A stretch of DNA of 47,631 nucleotides from a virus: IMG/VR virus record IMGVR_UViG_3300032285_005160, positions 1 through 47,631 of that record. The stretch is one strand, 5' to 3'. Positions 1-7,041 of the stretch are shown piece by piece (positions within the stretch are counted from its first letter, which is position 1; each line of letters begins with the position of its first letter). The notes beneath the pieces were generated by a model that saw only the letters and a program-made list of their open reading frames with translations, was not told the origin of the DNA and did no database searches. Position numbers and translations under genes: made by a program.

Positions 1-262
1 CCTTTAGTTCTTGGAATTGTTCTTTTGTTATTTTTTGTTTTAATTCTTTATTTAAAAACTGATAATTTAAATCTTTATTTAAAGCAGGAGCGATAGCCAT
101 TAAAAGAGCAATTCCTCCAGCAGTTAAAAGACTGATTATTTTATTATTATCATCTTTAAAAATTTGTTTTATCGTTTCTATAAAACTTTCATCATAAATA
201 GTAAAATCTTCATGATACTTATTATTTTGTACTATTTCTAAATATAAATTAAAATTTCCCAT
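1..262 (-). CDS. Tagged small protein with one membrane segment (3' end outside window)
   Basis: Eighty-seven codons are visible, starting at the ATG complementary to 260-262; the stop lies beyond base 1. The protein starts MGNFNLYLEIVQNN, sharing F4, Y7, L8 and E9 with several other small proteins of this window and resembling the T4 internal-protein capsid-targeting sequence (IPIII starts MKTYQEFIAEA, from memory). Residues about 45-61 (IISLLTAGGIALLMAIA) form a single hydrophobic segment, so the mature protein may be membrane-interacting. No Shine-Dalgarno is seen; a CATAAATA element ends 8 nt before the ATG. Function unknown. The tag is seen directly; packaging into the head is an inference. 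Confidence 0.75.
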   Translation of the reverse strand, partial: MGNFNLYLEIVQNNKYHEDFTIYDESFIETIKQIFKDDNNKIISLLTAGGIALLMAIAPALNKDLNYQFLNKELKQKITKEQFQELK

Positions 263-270
263 AATAAATA

Positions 271-278
271 TATTTATG
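271..278 (-). promoter_or_regulatory. Late-promoter-like CATAAATA
   Basis: Reads CATAAATA on the minus strand, one base from the T4 late consensus TATAAATA, 8 nt upstream of the ATG at 262. It lies in a 50-nt divergent gap with no GC-rich sequence. If active it would give an almost leaderless mRNA. The window encodes a gp55-like sigma factor that could recognise it. The surrounding sequence is A/T-only, so chance occurrence is possible. Confidence 0.35.
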
Positions 279-312
279 AATAATTATTTTTGTTTTTAAA
301 TAAAAATAATAT

Positions 313-1050
313 ATGTCATCTTTTGTACAAAAATTAAAAAAGATTATTATTGAAACTTCTCAAAATCAAAATGAAAATGAAATCATAGTTTATTTAGATA
401 TGGATGGTGTATTAGCTGATTTTCATGGAATGAAAGTTAAAATTATTAATGAATTATATCGTGATGATTTTTTAAAAATAGTTGAAAAGTCTAATCTAAA
501 TGAAAAAGAAAAACAAACTTTTTTAGATGAACTTTCTTTAAGTGGAAGAGATTCATCACTTTTAGATAGTAAAGGTAATTATAAAGTCTCTAAAACTAAA
601 ATTAAATCAGCTGAATCTTTATTCTGGAAAATAATTAATAAAATTAATTTTTTTGAAAATTTGGAACCATTACATGATAATCAATTAATTAAAAAAATTT
701 CTGGTTTAAAAAGTCAATATAATTTTAAATTAGGTATTTTAGGATCTACTGGTAGTCAAGAAAGTTATCATAATTTTAAACAACAAAAAATAAATTGGTT
801 AAAATATCAAGAAATATATAATTTATTAGATGAAAAATACGTTAAATTTGTGCCAGGAAAAAAATATAAATCAAATTTTGCTTATTATAATACTATTTTA
901 ATTGATGATACACCAATAAATTGTCAAAATTTTAGAAATTCTGGTGGAAATTCTATTTTATTTCTTAATATTAATGATACTCTAAATAAATTAGAAAATA
1001 TTTTAAAAGAAATTACTCTTCATCATTCTCATCAAAAAGCGAATTCATAG
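313..1050 (+). CDS. HAD-family 5'(3')-deoxyribonucleotidase-like phosphatase
   Basis: A HAD-superfamily hydrolase, most like 5'(3')-deoxyribonucleotidases that dephosphorylate (d)NMPs. The nucleophile motif is YLDMDGVLADF with D29 and D31; a motif II Ser/Thr follows in LGILGSTGS (about 140-148), a Lys-rich segment near 180, and motif IV is LIDDT near 196-200. The 24 residues before the first strand (MSSFVQKLKKIIIE...) carry F4 and L8 and faintly resemble the tag of its neighbours. In a phage it would adjust nucleotide pools or remove a competing nucleotide; substrate cannot be read from sequence. No Shine-Dalgarno precedes the start. The last 13 codons overlap the end of the convergent gene at 1013-1222. 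Confidence 0.75.
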   Translation: MSSFVQKLKKIIIETSQNQNENEIIVYLDMDGVLADFHGMKVKIINELYRDDFLKIVEKSNLNEKEKQTFLDELSLSGRDSSLLDSKGNYKVSKTKIKSAESLFWKIINKINFFENLEPLHDNQLIKKISGLKSQYNFKLGILGSTGSQESYHNFKQQKINWLKYQEIYNLLDEKYVKFVPGKKYKSNFAYYNTILIDDTPINCQNFRNSGGNSILFLNINDTLNKLENILKEITLHHSHQKANS

Positions 1051-1222
1051 AACATAATAAATCATCAATGTCAACACCATATCCTTCACAAACTTGTTCA
1101 ATAGTCTCTATTTCATTTACAGAGCAATGAGCACAACCACCAATGTGGTAGGCTGATAAAACCATTCCTACTTCTGGATGAATATCTAAAGCTTCACCTA
1201 TTGTCATTTCTTTAATAAACAT
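1013..1222 (-). CDS. DUF1858 / redox-disulfide domain protein
   Basis: Sixty-nine residues forming essentially one DUF1858 domain (the family found beside hybrid-cluster proteins and at the N-terminus of ScdA/RIC repair proteins). Typical elements are MTIGEALDIHPEVGMVL, a CxxC in GGCAHCS (about 29-34), then an acidic helix ending GVDIDDLL. AGGAG lies at good distance upstream of the ATG on the minus strand. The family is thought to carry a redox-active disulfide; its role in phages is not known to me. It overlaps the 3' end of the convergent HAD gene by 38 bp and sits alone between plus-strand genes, as an acquired cargo gene would. Confidence 0.8.
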   Translation of the reverse strand: MFIKEMTIGEALDIHPEVGMVLSAYHIGGCAHCSVNEIETIEQVCEGYGVDIDDLLCSMNSLFDENDEE

Positions 1223-1282
1223 AATTATCTCCTTTTTATTTATTTTTCTATTTTATCGCAAAAAAATTTATATAATTTTTAT

Positions 1283-1633
1283 ATGGAAGATATTAGTTTA
1301 TTAGACTTACATGGTGTGGATCGCAAATATTCTTTTGAAATTATTTCAAAAACAGCTAAAAAAGGTAAAAATGAATTCACTCAAAAATGGGTGGTCTTTC
1401 ATACTATCGGTGAAGATGATCTGAGATTTATAGAAGATATAGGTGAAGAAATTTGTAAAAAGAAAAATTTACCACTAACTACTACTCGTTTTTTTGAAAA
1501 AAATCCCGAAAATAAATTGTGGGAAATAGAAATGAAATGGGATAGTGGGAGATTTAGAGGAACTTGCTTTATCGAATTAGAAAATGATCCAACAGTTGAA
1601 AAAAATATAGAAAAAGAAAAAGAAGAAGCCTAA
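1283..1633 (+). CDS. Hypothetical protein, 116 residues
   Basis: Not recognised. The protein is mixed alpha/beta in character, with an aromatic and charged centre (KWVVFHTIGEDDLRF, about 36-50; LWEIEMKWDSGRFRGTCF, about 79-96) and a Lys/Glu tail. No signal peptide or membrane segment. The start has no Shine-Dalgarno; instead TATAAT (1271-1276) ends 6 nt before the ATG, so transcription from that -10 would start at or next to the start codon. The gene precedes a capsid-tag protein (gap 29 nt) and may be cotranscribed with it. Confidence 0.6.
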   Translation: MEDISLLDLHGVDRKYSFEIISKTAKKGKNEFTQKWVVFHTIGEDDLRFIEDIGEEICKKKNLPLTTTRFFEKNPENKLWEIEMKWDSGRFRGTCFIELENDPTVEKNIEKEKEEA

Positions 1634-1662
1634 ATATATTAAATATCTAGGAGGACATAAAA

Positions 1663-2133
1663 ATGTCACAATTTAGTAAATACCTTGAAATAGTTCAAGA
1701 AGGAAAAGATCATAGTTATAATGAAATGTTTGGAATTAAAAAAGAATTAAATAATAATCATTTAAAATTATTAGAAAAACTTAAAGATAATTTTGATTTT
1801 AATAAAAGTGGTAAACAAACTCTAATTATAAAAGGAAAAACTAATTTTACATCAACTTTTGGTTTTAATTCAGAAATGATTGCTAAACTTTGTGAAGAGA
1901 TAGGTAAAGTAATTGGAACTAATTTTTCTTTTGAAAAACAAGAAAATGGCGAAACTCATATTACTATTCAAGATGTATCTAATTTAAGAACTTATTTACA
2001 TGAAAAAGCAAAAGAAATCTCCGACTTATCTGGTAAAATGTTATATAATCACGATGCTATAGAAAAAGCTATGGCAAGTGAAAATATTAAAAGTCCAAGA
2101 TATAAAATTTTATTTTTACATAGATTTCTTTAA
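1663..2133 (+). CDS. Putative internal head protein with capsid-targeting-like N-terminus
   Basis: The N-terminus MSQFSKYLEIVQEGKD has F4, Y7, L8, E9 and a possible prohead-protease site V-Q-E|G at residue 13/14, matching the layout of T4 capsid-targeting sequences (short amphipathic helix, then (I/L)-x-E cleavage by gp21). The remaining 140 residues are Lys/Glu-rich and soluble, with no recognised domain. The start is well supported: TAGGAGGACAT precedes ATG at 1663. The leader contains CTAAATATATTA (1630-1641), similar to the element before other tagged genes. Packaging and injection with DNA would follow from the tag; the function after injection is unknown. Confidence 0.7.
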   Translation: MSQFSKYLEIVQEGKDHSYNEMFGIKKELNNNHLKLLEKLKDNFDFNKSGKQTLIIKGKTNFTSTFGFNSEMIAKLCEEIGKVIGTNFSFEKQENGETHITIQDVSNLRTYLHEKAKEISDLSGKMLYNHDAIEKAMASENIKSPRYKILFLHRFL

Positions 2134-2159
2134 TAAATAAATTAATATATAAACATTAA

Positions 2160-2206
2160 TTACCTAATAACAATATAATATAGTATATTAAAAGGTTATT
2201 AGGTAA
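2160..2206 (+). promoter_or_regulatory. Inverted repeat covering the ribosome-binding site of the glycosyltransferase operon
   Basis: A perfect 12-bp inverted repeat (TTACCTAATAAC 2160-2171; GTTATTAGGTAA 2195-2206) with an inner 6-bp stem (AATATA 2172-2177; TATATT 2184-2189) forms a long hairpin with a 5-nt bulge. The right arm contains AGGT, the only Shine-Dalgarno of the ATG at 2209, so the folded RNA would hide the start site of the first gene of the operon. As DNA it could equally be an operator for a dimeric repressor. Confidence 0.6.
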
Positions 2207-2208
2207 AT

Positions 2209-3504
2209 ATGAAAGATCAAGATTTAACTGTTATGTTAGGGATCTTTGGATCTATGATGATGTTTAGTAGTCGAGATCAAGGGTCAAATGGACAAAGTGA
2301 TTATTATAAAACATTACTTTGGTTATTAAAATTAAAATCTGTTAAAAGAATCGTTTTAATTTCTTCTTCTGAAAAAGATATGAAGAAAAATAAAGAGCAT
2401 GTTCTTTCGATAGATCCAGAAAGAAAAATAGTATTAGCACAAGATTTTGGATATAAAGCTCCTATAGATCCAAAGGAAAGGTTTGATAAGCCAGAGCATT
2501 TCCAATTAGTTATGGATTCTTATGATAAGATTAATAATGGATTAAATAGTAAAGGAATTGAGATTGATCTTGGTTTTTTCTTTATGAGTCAAGGTTCTAA
2601 TTCCAGCGTTTGTATTCCTTATTATTTACCCAAGTTAAGAAATCCAAGTGAAATTACAATTCCAAGAGCTATGAATGTAAGATATACTGCTCCTCTTTGT
2701 ACATATATTTCTCGTTCTAAAGCTTTTCCATATTTTGTTATTTGTACTGATCCAAGACATTTTCGTCATCAAATATATCCAAGAGAGTTATGTAATCCAC
2801 CTGTAAGGTTTCTTTCTCAAGCGAATGCAACTCATGTTTGGAAAAGAATTGCTCAATTTGGTCCACCTCCAGTTCAAGTAATAGAGGATTGGGAAAGTAC
2901 TTACGATGGTATAGAAAAAATAGATTTAATTGATGTTAAATTAGATAATGATTTTAAAAGAGAAAAAACAATTAAATTTTCTGTAATATCAGCTCAATTA
3001 GATTCTGATAATTTACCACCAGAAGAAGATTTTAGGTATATGCAATTAAGAAAATGGGTTTTAGATCCAGACATTAATAAAGAGAATGCAATTTATGGAT
3101 ATTGGCATTCTTCAAGAGTTCAAGGAGATTCTCGTTTTAAAGGTTTTGTTAAAAGTACTGAAGATCTTTATAATATTATGAGTAATACTAGATATACAAT
3201 CGTAATGCCAACTAATTTTGGTTGGGCAACAAGTAAACCTTGGATTGTTGCTAGTAGGGGTACAATACCATTTATTCCAGATACTTATGATGTTCAAAAG
3301 AATCAACCTATACCATCATTTTTAAGAGTTAGTTCTCCACAAGAAATGTATCAAAAAATGGATCAATTAGAGGCTAATCCAGAAATGAGATATAAAATAT
3401 TAGAAGAACTATATAATGAAATGTCTGATGGTCCAGATGGATCATTTATGACAAAAGTTGTTAATGGTTATTTATCAGCATCTAAATGGCAGGTTAGAGT
3501 ATGA
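2209..3504 (+). CDS. Putative GT-B-like glycosyltransferase
   Basis: 431 residues, first gene of a coupled operon. The C-terminal third carries a pattern seen in GT-B and exostosin-type transferases: LYNIMSNTRYTIVMPTN, then a Gly/Trp loop and WIVASRGTIPFIPDTYD (about 332-363), where the sugar-nucleotide is normally bound. The N-terminal half has a Rossmann-like strand (RIVLISSSEKD). The C-terminal arrangement recurs in the gene at 5932-7041, suggesting a shared fold. No membrane segment, so cytoplasmic. The ATG overlaps the 2160-2206 hairpin's Shine-Dalgarno. It ends in a 4-bp ATGA overlap with the next glycosyltransferase. Donor and acceptor unknown. Confidence 0.55.
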   Translation: MKDQDLTVMLGIFGSMMMFSSRDQGSNGQSDYYKTLLWLLKLKSVKRIVLISSSEKDMKKNKEHVLSIDPERKIVLAQDFGYKAPIDPKERFDKPEHFQLVMDSYDKINNGLNSKGIEIDLGFFFMSQGSNSSVCIPYYLPKLRNPSEITIPRAMNVRYTAPLCTYISRSKAFPYFVICTDPRHFRHQIYPRELCNPPVRFLSQANATHVWKRIAQFGPPPVQVIEDWESTYDGIEKIDLIDVKLDNDFKREKTIKFSVISAQLDSDNLPPEEDFRYMQLRKWVLDPDINKENAIYGYWHSSRVQGDSRFKGFVKSTEDLYNIMSNTRYTIVMPTNFGWATSKPWIVASRGTIPFIPDTYDVQKNQPIPSFLRVSSPQEMYQKMDQLEANPEMRYKILEELYNEMSDGPDGSFMTKVVNGYLSASKWQVRV

Positions 3505-4460
3505 TTAATAAAGTTATAGTTACAACCACAATTAATCCTCCTACTGAGGCTTTAGTTAAATTTGCAGAAATGGACGGATGGGATTTAGTTATAGTTTGTG
3601 ATCTTAAAACTCCATTAGATGAACATCATGCTAAATTTAATGGAATGAATCATGTTAAGATTTTATCAGCTGTAACTCAAACTAATTTAAATCCTAGATT
3701 ATCTAGTGCTTTAGAGTGGAATAATATTCAAAGAAGAAATTTTGGTTTTTGGTATGTTTATCAGCATGAAAAGAGATATGATATTATTGCTACAGTAGAT
3801 GATGATAATATACCTAATAGCGATTGGGGAAAAGATCTTTTAATTGGAAAAAAGATTACAGTAGATAGATATGAAACTAATGATTCTTTTTTCGATCCTA
3901 TTTTCGTTTATACTGAAGGATTAGAAAGAACTTGGCATCGGGGATTTCCAGAACAATTATTAAATCAAAGAAAAATAAAATTTTTAGATCAAATGATTAC
4001 TACTCCTTTAGTTCAAGCTGATTTTTGGAGTGGTGATCCAGATATATCAGCAATATGTCGAATGAGTCTCTCTCCAAATTGGGATTATACTAAATATACT
4101 CAATATTATAGTGGTCCTTTTACTACAACGCAATTAACTCCATTTAATTCTCAAAATACTTTTTTACATAGAAGTCTTTTGCCTCATTATATGATGTTAT
4201 GTGATGTTGGTAGATATGATGATATATGGGGAGCTTATTTATTACAAAGAAATGTTGATTTAAAAAATAAAATAGTTTTTAATAAAATTACTGTTCAACA
4301 AGATAGAAATGAACATGATTTAGTTAAAGATTTAAAAAATGAAGTTTGGGGATATGAAAATACAATTAAATTAAAAAGTCAACAAATTTACGATTTATTA
4401 CCTCAAATTACTAAATTAAAATATGAAATCTATTATAGTGAGATGAAAAAATATGAATAA
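3501..4460 (+). CDS. STELLO/DUF288-like GT-A glycosyltransferase
   Basis: The N-terminal 110 residues match the STELLO/DUF288 pattern: a first strand VIVTTTINPPT, WDLVIVCDLKTP (27-38), the RRNFGFWYVYQH segment (78-89) and then ATVDDDNIP with the acidic triad at 100-102 that coordinates metal and UDP/GDP-sugar in GT-A enzymes. A second conserved stretch, LVQADFWSGDPD, follows near 172-183, again as in that family. About 319 residues, soluble. It starts in an ATGA overlap with the preceding transferase and overlaps the next gene by 8 bp, so all are made together. Acceptor unknown; candidates are phage DNA, a virion protein or a host glycan. Confidence 0.7.
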   Translation: MINKVIVTTTINPPTEALVKFAEMDGWDLVIVCDLKTPLDEHHAKFNGMNHVKILSAVTQTNLNPRLSSALEWNNIQRRNFGFWYVYQHEKRYDIIATVDDDNIPNSDWGKDLLIGKKITVDRYETNDSFFDPIFVYTEGLERTWHRGFPEQLLNQRKIKFLDQMITTPLVQADFWSGDPDISAICRMSLSPNWDYTKYTQYYSGPFTTTQLTPFNSQNTFLHRSLLPHYMMLCDVGRYDDIWGAYLLQRNVDLKNKIVFNKITVQQDRNEHDLVKDLKNEVWGYENTIKLKSQQIYDLLPQITKLKYEIYYSEMKKYE

Positions 4461-4788
4461 AGAAAAAGCAAAAATACTTTTAAGATTATATAAAGAAGAT
4501 TTAATATCAGCTGATGAATTTATGATATTATTTGAAGAAACTCCAAGTAATATAAATACCGGTGGTTATACTTATCCTTATACTATAACTACAAGCACTC
4601 CTGATCCAAATTTTCATATATATTATCCTAGTTCTTATAGTGGTAACATTAATTCTTCAAATGGTGTTGTTAATAATTTAATAAATACACCTAATTATTC
4701 AAATAAAGATCCAAGAACAACTATTAGCAATAATTTACATAAAGCTTTTTTTGATCCAGAGGCTCCTAAAATTGAAAAACAAAGATAA
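4453..4788 (+). CDS. Small protein with SHOCT-like N-terminal helix pair
   Basis: 111 residues. Residues 3-29 (KEKAKILLRLYKEDLISADE..) have the SHOCT-like spacing: a short helix, an LI turn, then acidic EF and a second helix. The rest is Ser/Thr/Asn/Tyr/Pro-rich and probably disordered (GGYTYPYTITTSTPDP). The same helix pair is found in the next small gene, so the two are paralogues in their structured part. SHOCT modules are usually oligomerisation or binding tags at protein ends, so an adaptor role for the flanking transferases is possible. Coupled to both neighbours by overlaps. Confidence 0.6.
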   Translation: MNKEKAKILLRLYKEDLISADEFMILFEETPSNINTGGYTYPYTITTSTPDPNFHIYYPSSYSGNINSSNGVVNNLINTPNYSNKDPRTTISNNLHKAFFDPEAPKIEKQR

Positions 4789-4930
4789 AAAAAAATTACT
4801 AATAAAACTACTGAAAGAAGAAAAAATTTCAGAAGATGAATTTTTATTGCTATTAGATGAAGAAGAAGATAAACATAATTCTAAAAAAAAGAATATAATA
4901 AAACATGAAGACGGTTTTTACGAAACATAA
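4772..4930 (+). CDS. 52-residue SHOCT-like paralogue with TTG start
   Basis: An open frame from TTG 4772 to TAA 4928-4930, 52 codons, preceded by AGAGG (4758-4762) at 9 nt spacing. No in-frame ATG exists near the start. Its product KKKLLIKLLKEEKISEDEF... aligns residue for residue with the N-terminal helix pair of the gene just upstream, which supports that it is translated. It overlaps that gene by 17 bp and is followed after 9 nt by the epimerase gene with its own AGGAG (4930-4934). It then ends in a Lys-rich, His-containing tail. Function unknown. Confidence 0.6.
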   Translation: MKNKDKKKLLIKLLKEEKISEDEFLLLLDEEEDKHNSKKKNIIKHEDGFYET

Positions 4931-4939
4931 GGAGAAGAA

Positions 4940-5932
4940 ATGAAAGTATCAGTTACAGGAGCAGGTGGATTTATAGGCGGACATCTCGTAAAGAGTTGTT
5001 TAGATTTAGGTTATGAAGTTAAAGCTTACGATAAAAAACCTAAAAATGAATGGTATCAAAGATTTAAAAAAGCTGATAATTATTACGGTAAAAAAGGAGA
5101 TATGACTAATCCTCAGATTACTGATTCAGTAACACAAGGGGTTAATATTATTTATAACCTAGCTGAGGACATGGGTGGAATAGGTTATTGTCATAATAAT
5201 CATTTAATGACTGGTTTATCTGGTAAGATTCATATTAATTTGATTGAAAGTATTTTAAAAAGTGAAACAAAGCCGCATGTATTTTATTCGTCTTCAGCCT
5301 GTGTTTATAACGATTCTCTTCAAAGTGATGATTCTCAAGATACGATGTTAAAAGAAAGTGACGCGTGGCCAGCACATCCAGATTTACTTTATGGTTTAAA
5401 TAAATTATATTGTGAAGAGCTTTATCGTTATCTAAATAAAGAATTTGGAATTCCAGTTACTATTGCTCGTTTTCATAATGTATATGGTCCTCATGGATCT
5501 TGGAAAGATGGAAGAGAAAAAGCTCCAGCCGCCTCGATAAGAAAAGTATTAGAATATGTTAGTATGAAAAGTGATCATATAGAAATATGGGGAGATGGAA
5601 AACAAAGAAGATCTTTTGTATATATAGACGATGTTATTATTGGAGTACATAAGTTAGTAAATAATAAGATTCAAGGTCCAGTTAATTTAGGTTCTAGTCA
5701 AGGAGTTACCATTCAATATTTACATGATTTAGTTATGAAAATATCTGATACGGAAATTATTGATTCAACTTATGAATATAAATTAAATGCTCCTCAAGGC
5801 GTTAAAAGTCGTAATAGTGATAATACATTAATTAAACAATTAATTGATTGGGAACCTTCTATTAAATTAGAAGATGGAATGAAAAAGACTTTTAAATGGA
5901 TTGAGAAAGAATTTAATAAGGAAAATAAGTAA
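4940..5932 (+). CDS. GDP-mannose 3,5-epimerase-like sugar-nucleotide enzyme
   Basis: An extended short-chain dehydrogenase of 330 residues. Visible are the NAD-binding GAGGFIGG (7-14), the GME-like NLAEDMGGIGY segment (73-83), a Ser-Ser-Ala-Cys catalytic stretch (117-121), the YxxxK pair Y151/K155 in YGLNK, RFHNVYGPHG (about 177-186) and REKAPAASIRK, followed by GDGKQRRSFVYIDD. This ordered set is characteristic of GDP-D-mannose 3,5-epimerase, which makes GDP-L-galactose or GDP-L-gulose. It would supply an unusual donor to the three transferases in the same operon. Strong AAGGAG at the start; stop overlaps the next ATG (TAATG). Confidence 0.8.
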   Translation: MKVSVTGAGGFIGGHLVKSCLDLGYEVKAYDKKPKNEWYQRFKKADNYYGKKGDMTNPQITDSVTQGVNIIYNLAEDMGGIGYCHNNHLMTGLSGKIHINLIESILKSETKPHVFYSSSACVYNDSLQSDDSQDTMLKESDAWPAHPDLLYGLNKLYCEELYRYLNKEFGIPVTIARFHNVYGPHGSWKDGREKAPAASIRKVLEYVSMKSDHIEIWGDGKQRRSFVYIDDVIIGVHKLVNNKIQGPVNLGSSQGVTIQYLHDLVMKISDTEIIDSTYEYKLNAPQGVKSRNSDNTLIKQLIDWEPSIKLEDGMKKTFKWIEKEFNKENK

Positions 5933-7041
5933 TGAAATTTGTAAAAAAAACAAGTTTTGATGATAATAAAAAAACAATAGTAGTTGGTTTTGGGGCATTT
6001 CTTAATTTAAGAAATGCTTCTAAACATTCATATATTACATATACATATTGGTTAACTAAATTTAAAGATCAATATAATTTAGCGATAATTACTGACTCAG
6101 AAACAGAAAAGCACGTTAGAAATCATGATACATATTTAAATGGTATTTTTGATGCATTCATTATGAATGGAGTAAAAAAATTTACTACTTGGGAAGAATT
6201 TATTTCTGAAACAAAAAAAGGTTATGATGAATTAAAAGAACAGATTAATCCGATTTCTTTTGTAGAAGTATTCGGTGCAATGAATTCTCTTTTTAAATAT
6301 TATAAAAAAAATGGTTTAGATAAAGCAATAAAACATAATAGATATATAGGATTTATTAGTTCTCAAAAAGTAATTCAAAAATTTCTAAATCACTATTCTT
6401 TTGTTTCTACTTTTAATATACCTTGGAATCATTTTTTACATGATCCACAAGAAAGTAATCATAAAGATGTTGAGTTATTAAATGGAATAGATTATCGTAG
6501 ATTTTATATTTATGATTCTAAGATATTTAAAACAAAAGGTCATTCATTTTTAAAGATTTATCATACTGATCACTTAGAAGCAAAAGAAAATAAAGCATAT
6601 GATTGGTGTATAGGTTTTACTTGTTTAACTCCTGATAGAAAACCAATCCAAAGATTATATGATAAATTTTATACGCTAGAAAATAGTAATATTTTTCTTC
6701 AGGATAGATATAAAGATATTCATACTAATGTTACTAAAGAACAGTATATAGATTATTTAAAAAAATCAAAATATACAGTTATTTTACCTTGTTATGATAA
6801 ACAAGCTTTTCCACCTAGATTTTTAGAAGGATTAGCTCGAGGTGTAATACCATATATTCATAAAGATGTTTATACTGAGGAAGGAATAGAAGATAAAAAC
6901 ATTTTAAATGATCTTTTGATTGATGATTCGTTTGATATATCTAATAAACCATGTGATGATATTTTTTTAAAAAAATTAATTGATAAATATGTAATTTCTT
7001 CGGAAGAAGAAATAAAATTATCTATAAAGGAAATATTATAA
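5932..7041 (+). CDS. Putative exostosin/GT-B-like glycosyltransferase
   Basis: 369 residues. The C-terminal part contains YLKKSKYTVILPCYD followed by FPPRFLEGLARGVIPYIHKD (about 281-315), the pattern by which GT-B/exostosin and GT10-type enzymes bind a nucleotide sugar, similar to the C-terminus of the gene at 2209-3504. The centre has an aromatic HTDHLEAKENKAYDW stretch. No signal or membrane segment. It overlaps the epimerase stop and the methyltransferase start by one base each (TAATG), so it is made in fixed ratio with both. Acceptor unknown; its position directly before a DNA methyltransferase is notable. Confidence 0.6.
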   Translation: MKFVKKTSFDDNKKTIVVGFGAFLNLRNASKHSYITYTYWLTKFKDQYNLAIITDSETEKHVRNHDTYLNGIFDAFIMNGVKKFTTWEEFISETKKGYDELKEQINPISFVEVFGAMNSLFKYYKKNGLDKAIKHNRYIGFISSQKVIQKFLNHYSFVSTFNIPWNHFLHDPQESNHKDVELLNGIDYRRFYIYDSKIFKTKGHSFLKIYHTDHLEAKENKAYDWCIGFTCLTPDRKPIQRLYDKFYTLENSNIFLQDRYKDIHTNVTKEQYIDYLKKSKYTVILPCYDKQAFPPRFLEGLARGVIPYIHKDVYTEEGIEDKNILNDLLIDDSFDISNKPCDDIFLKKLIDKYVISSEEEIKLSIKEIL

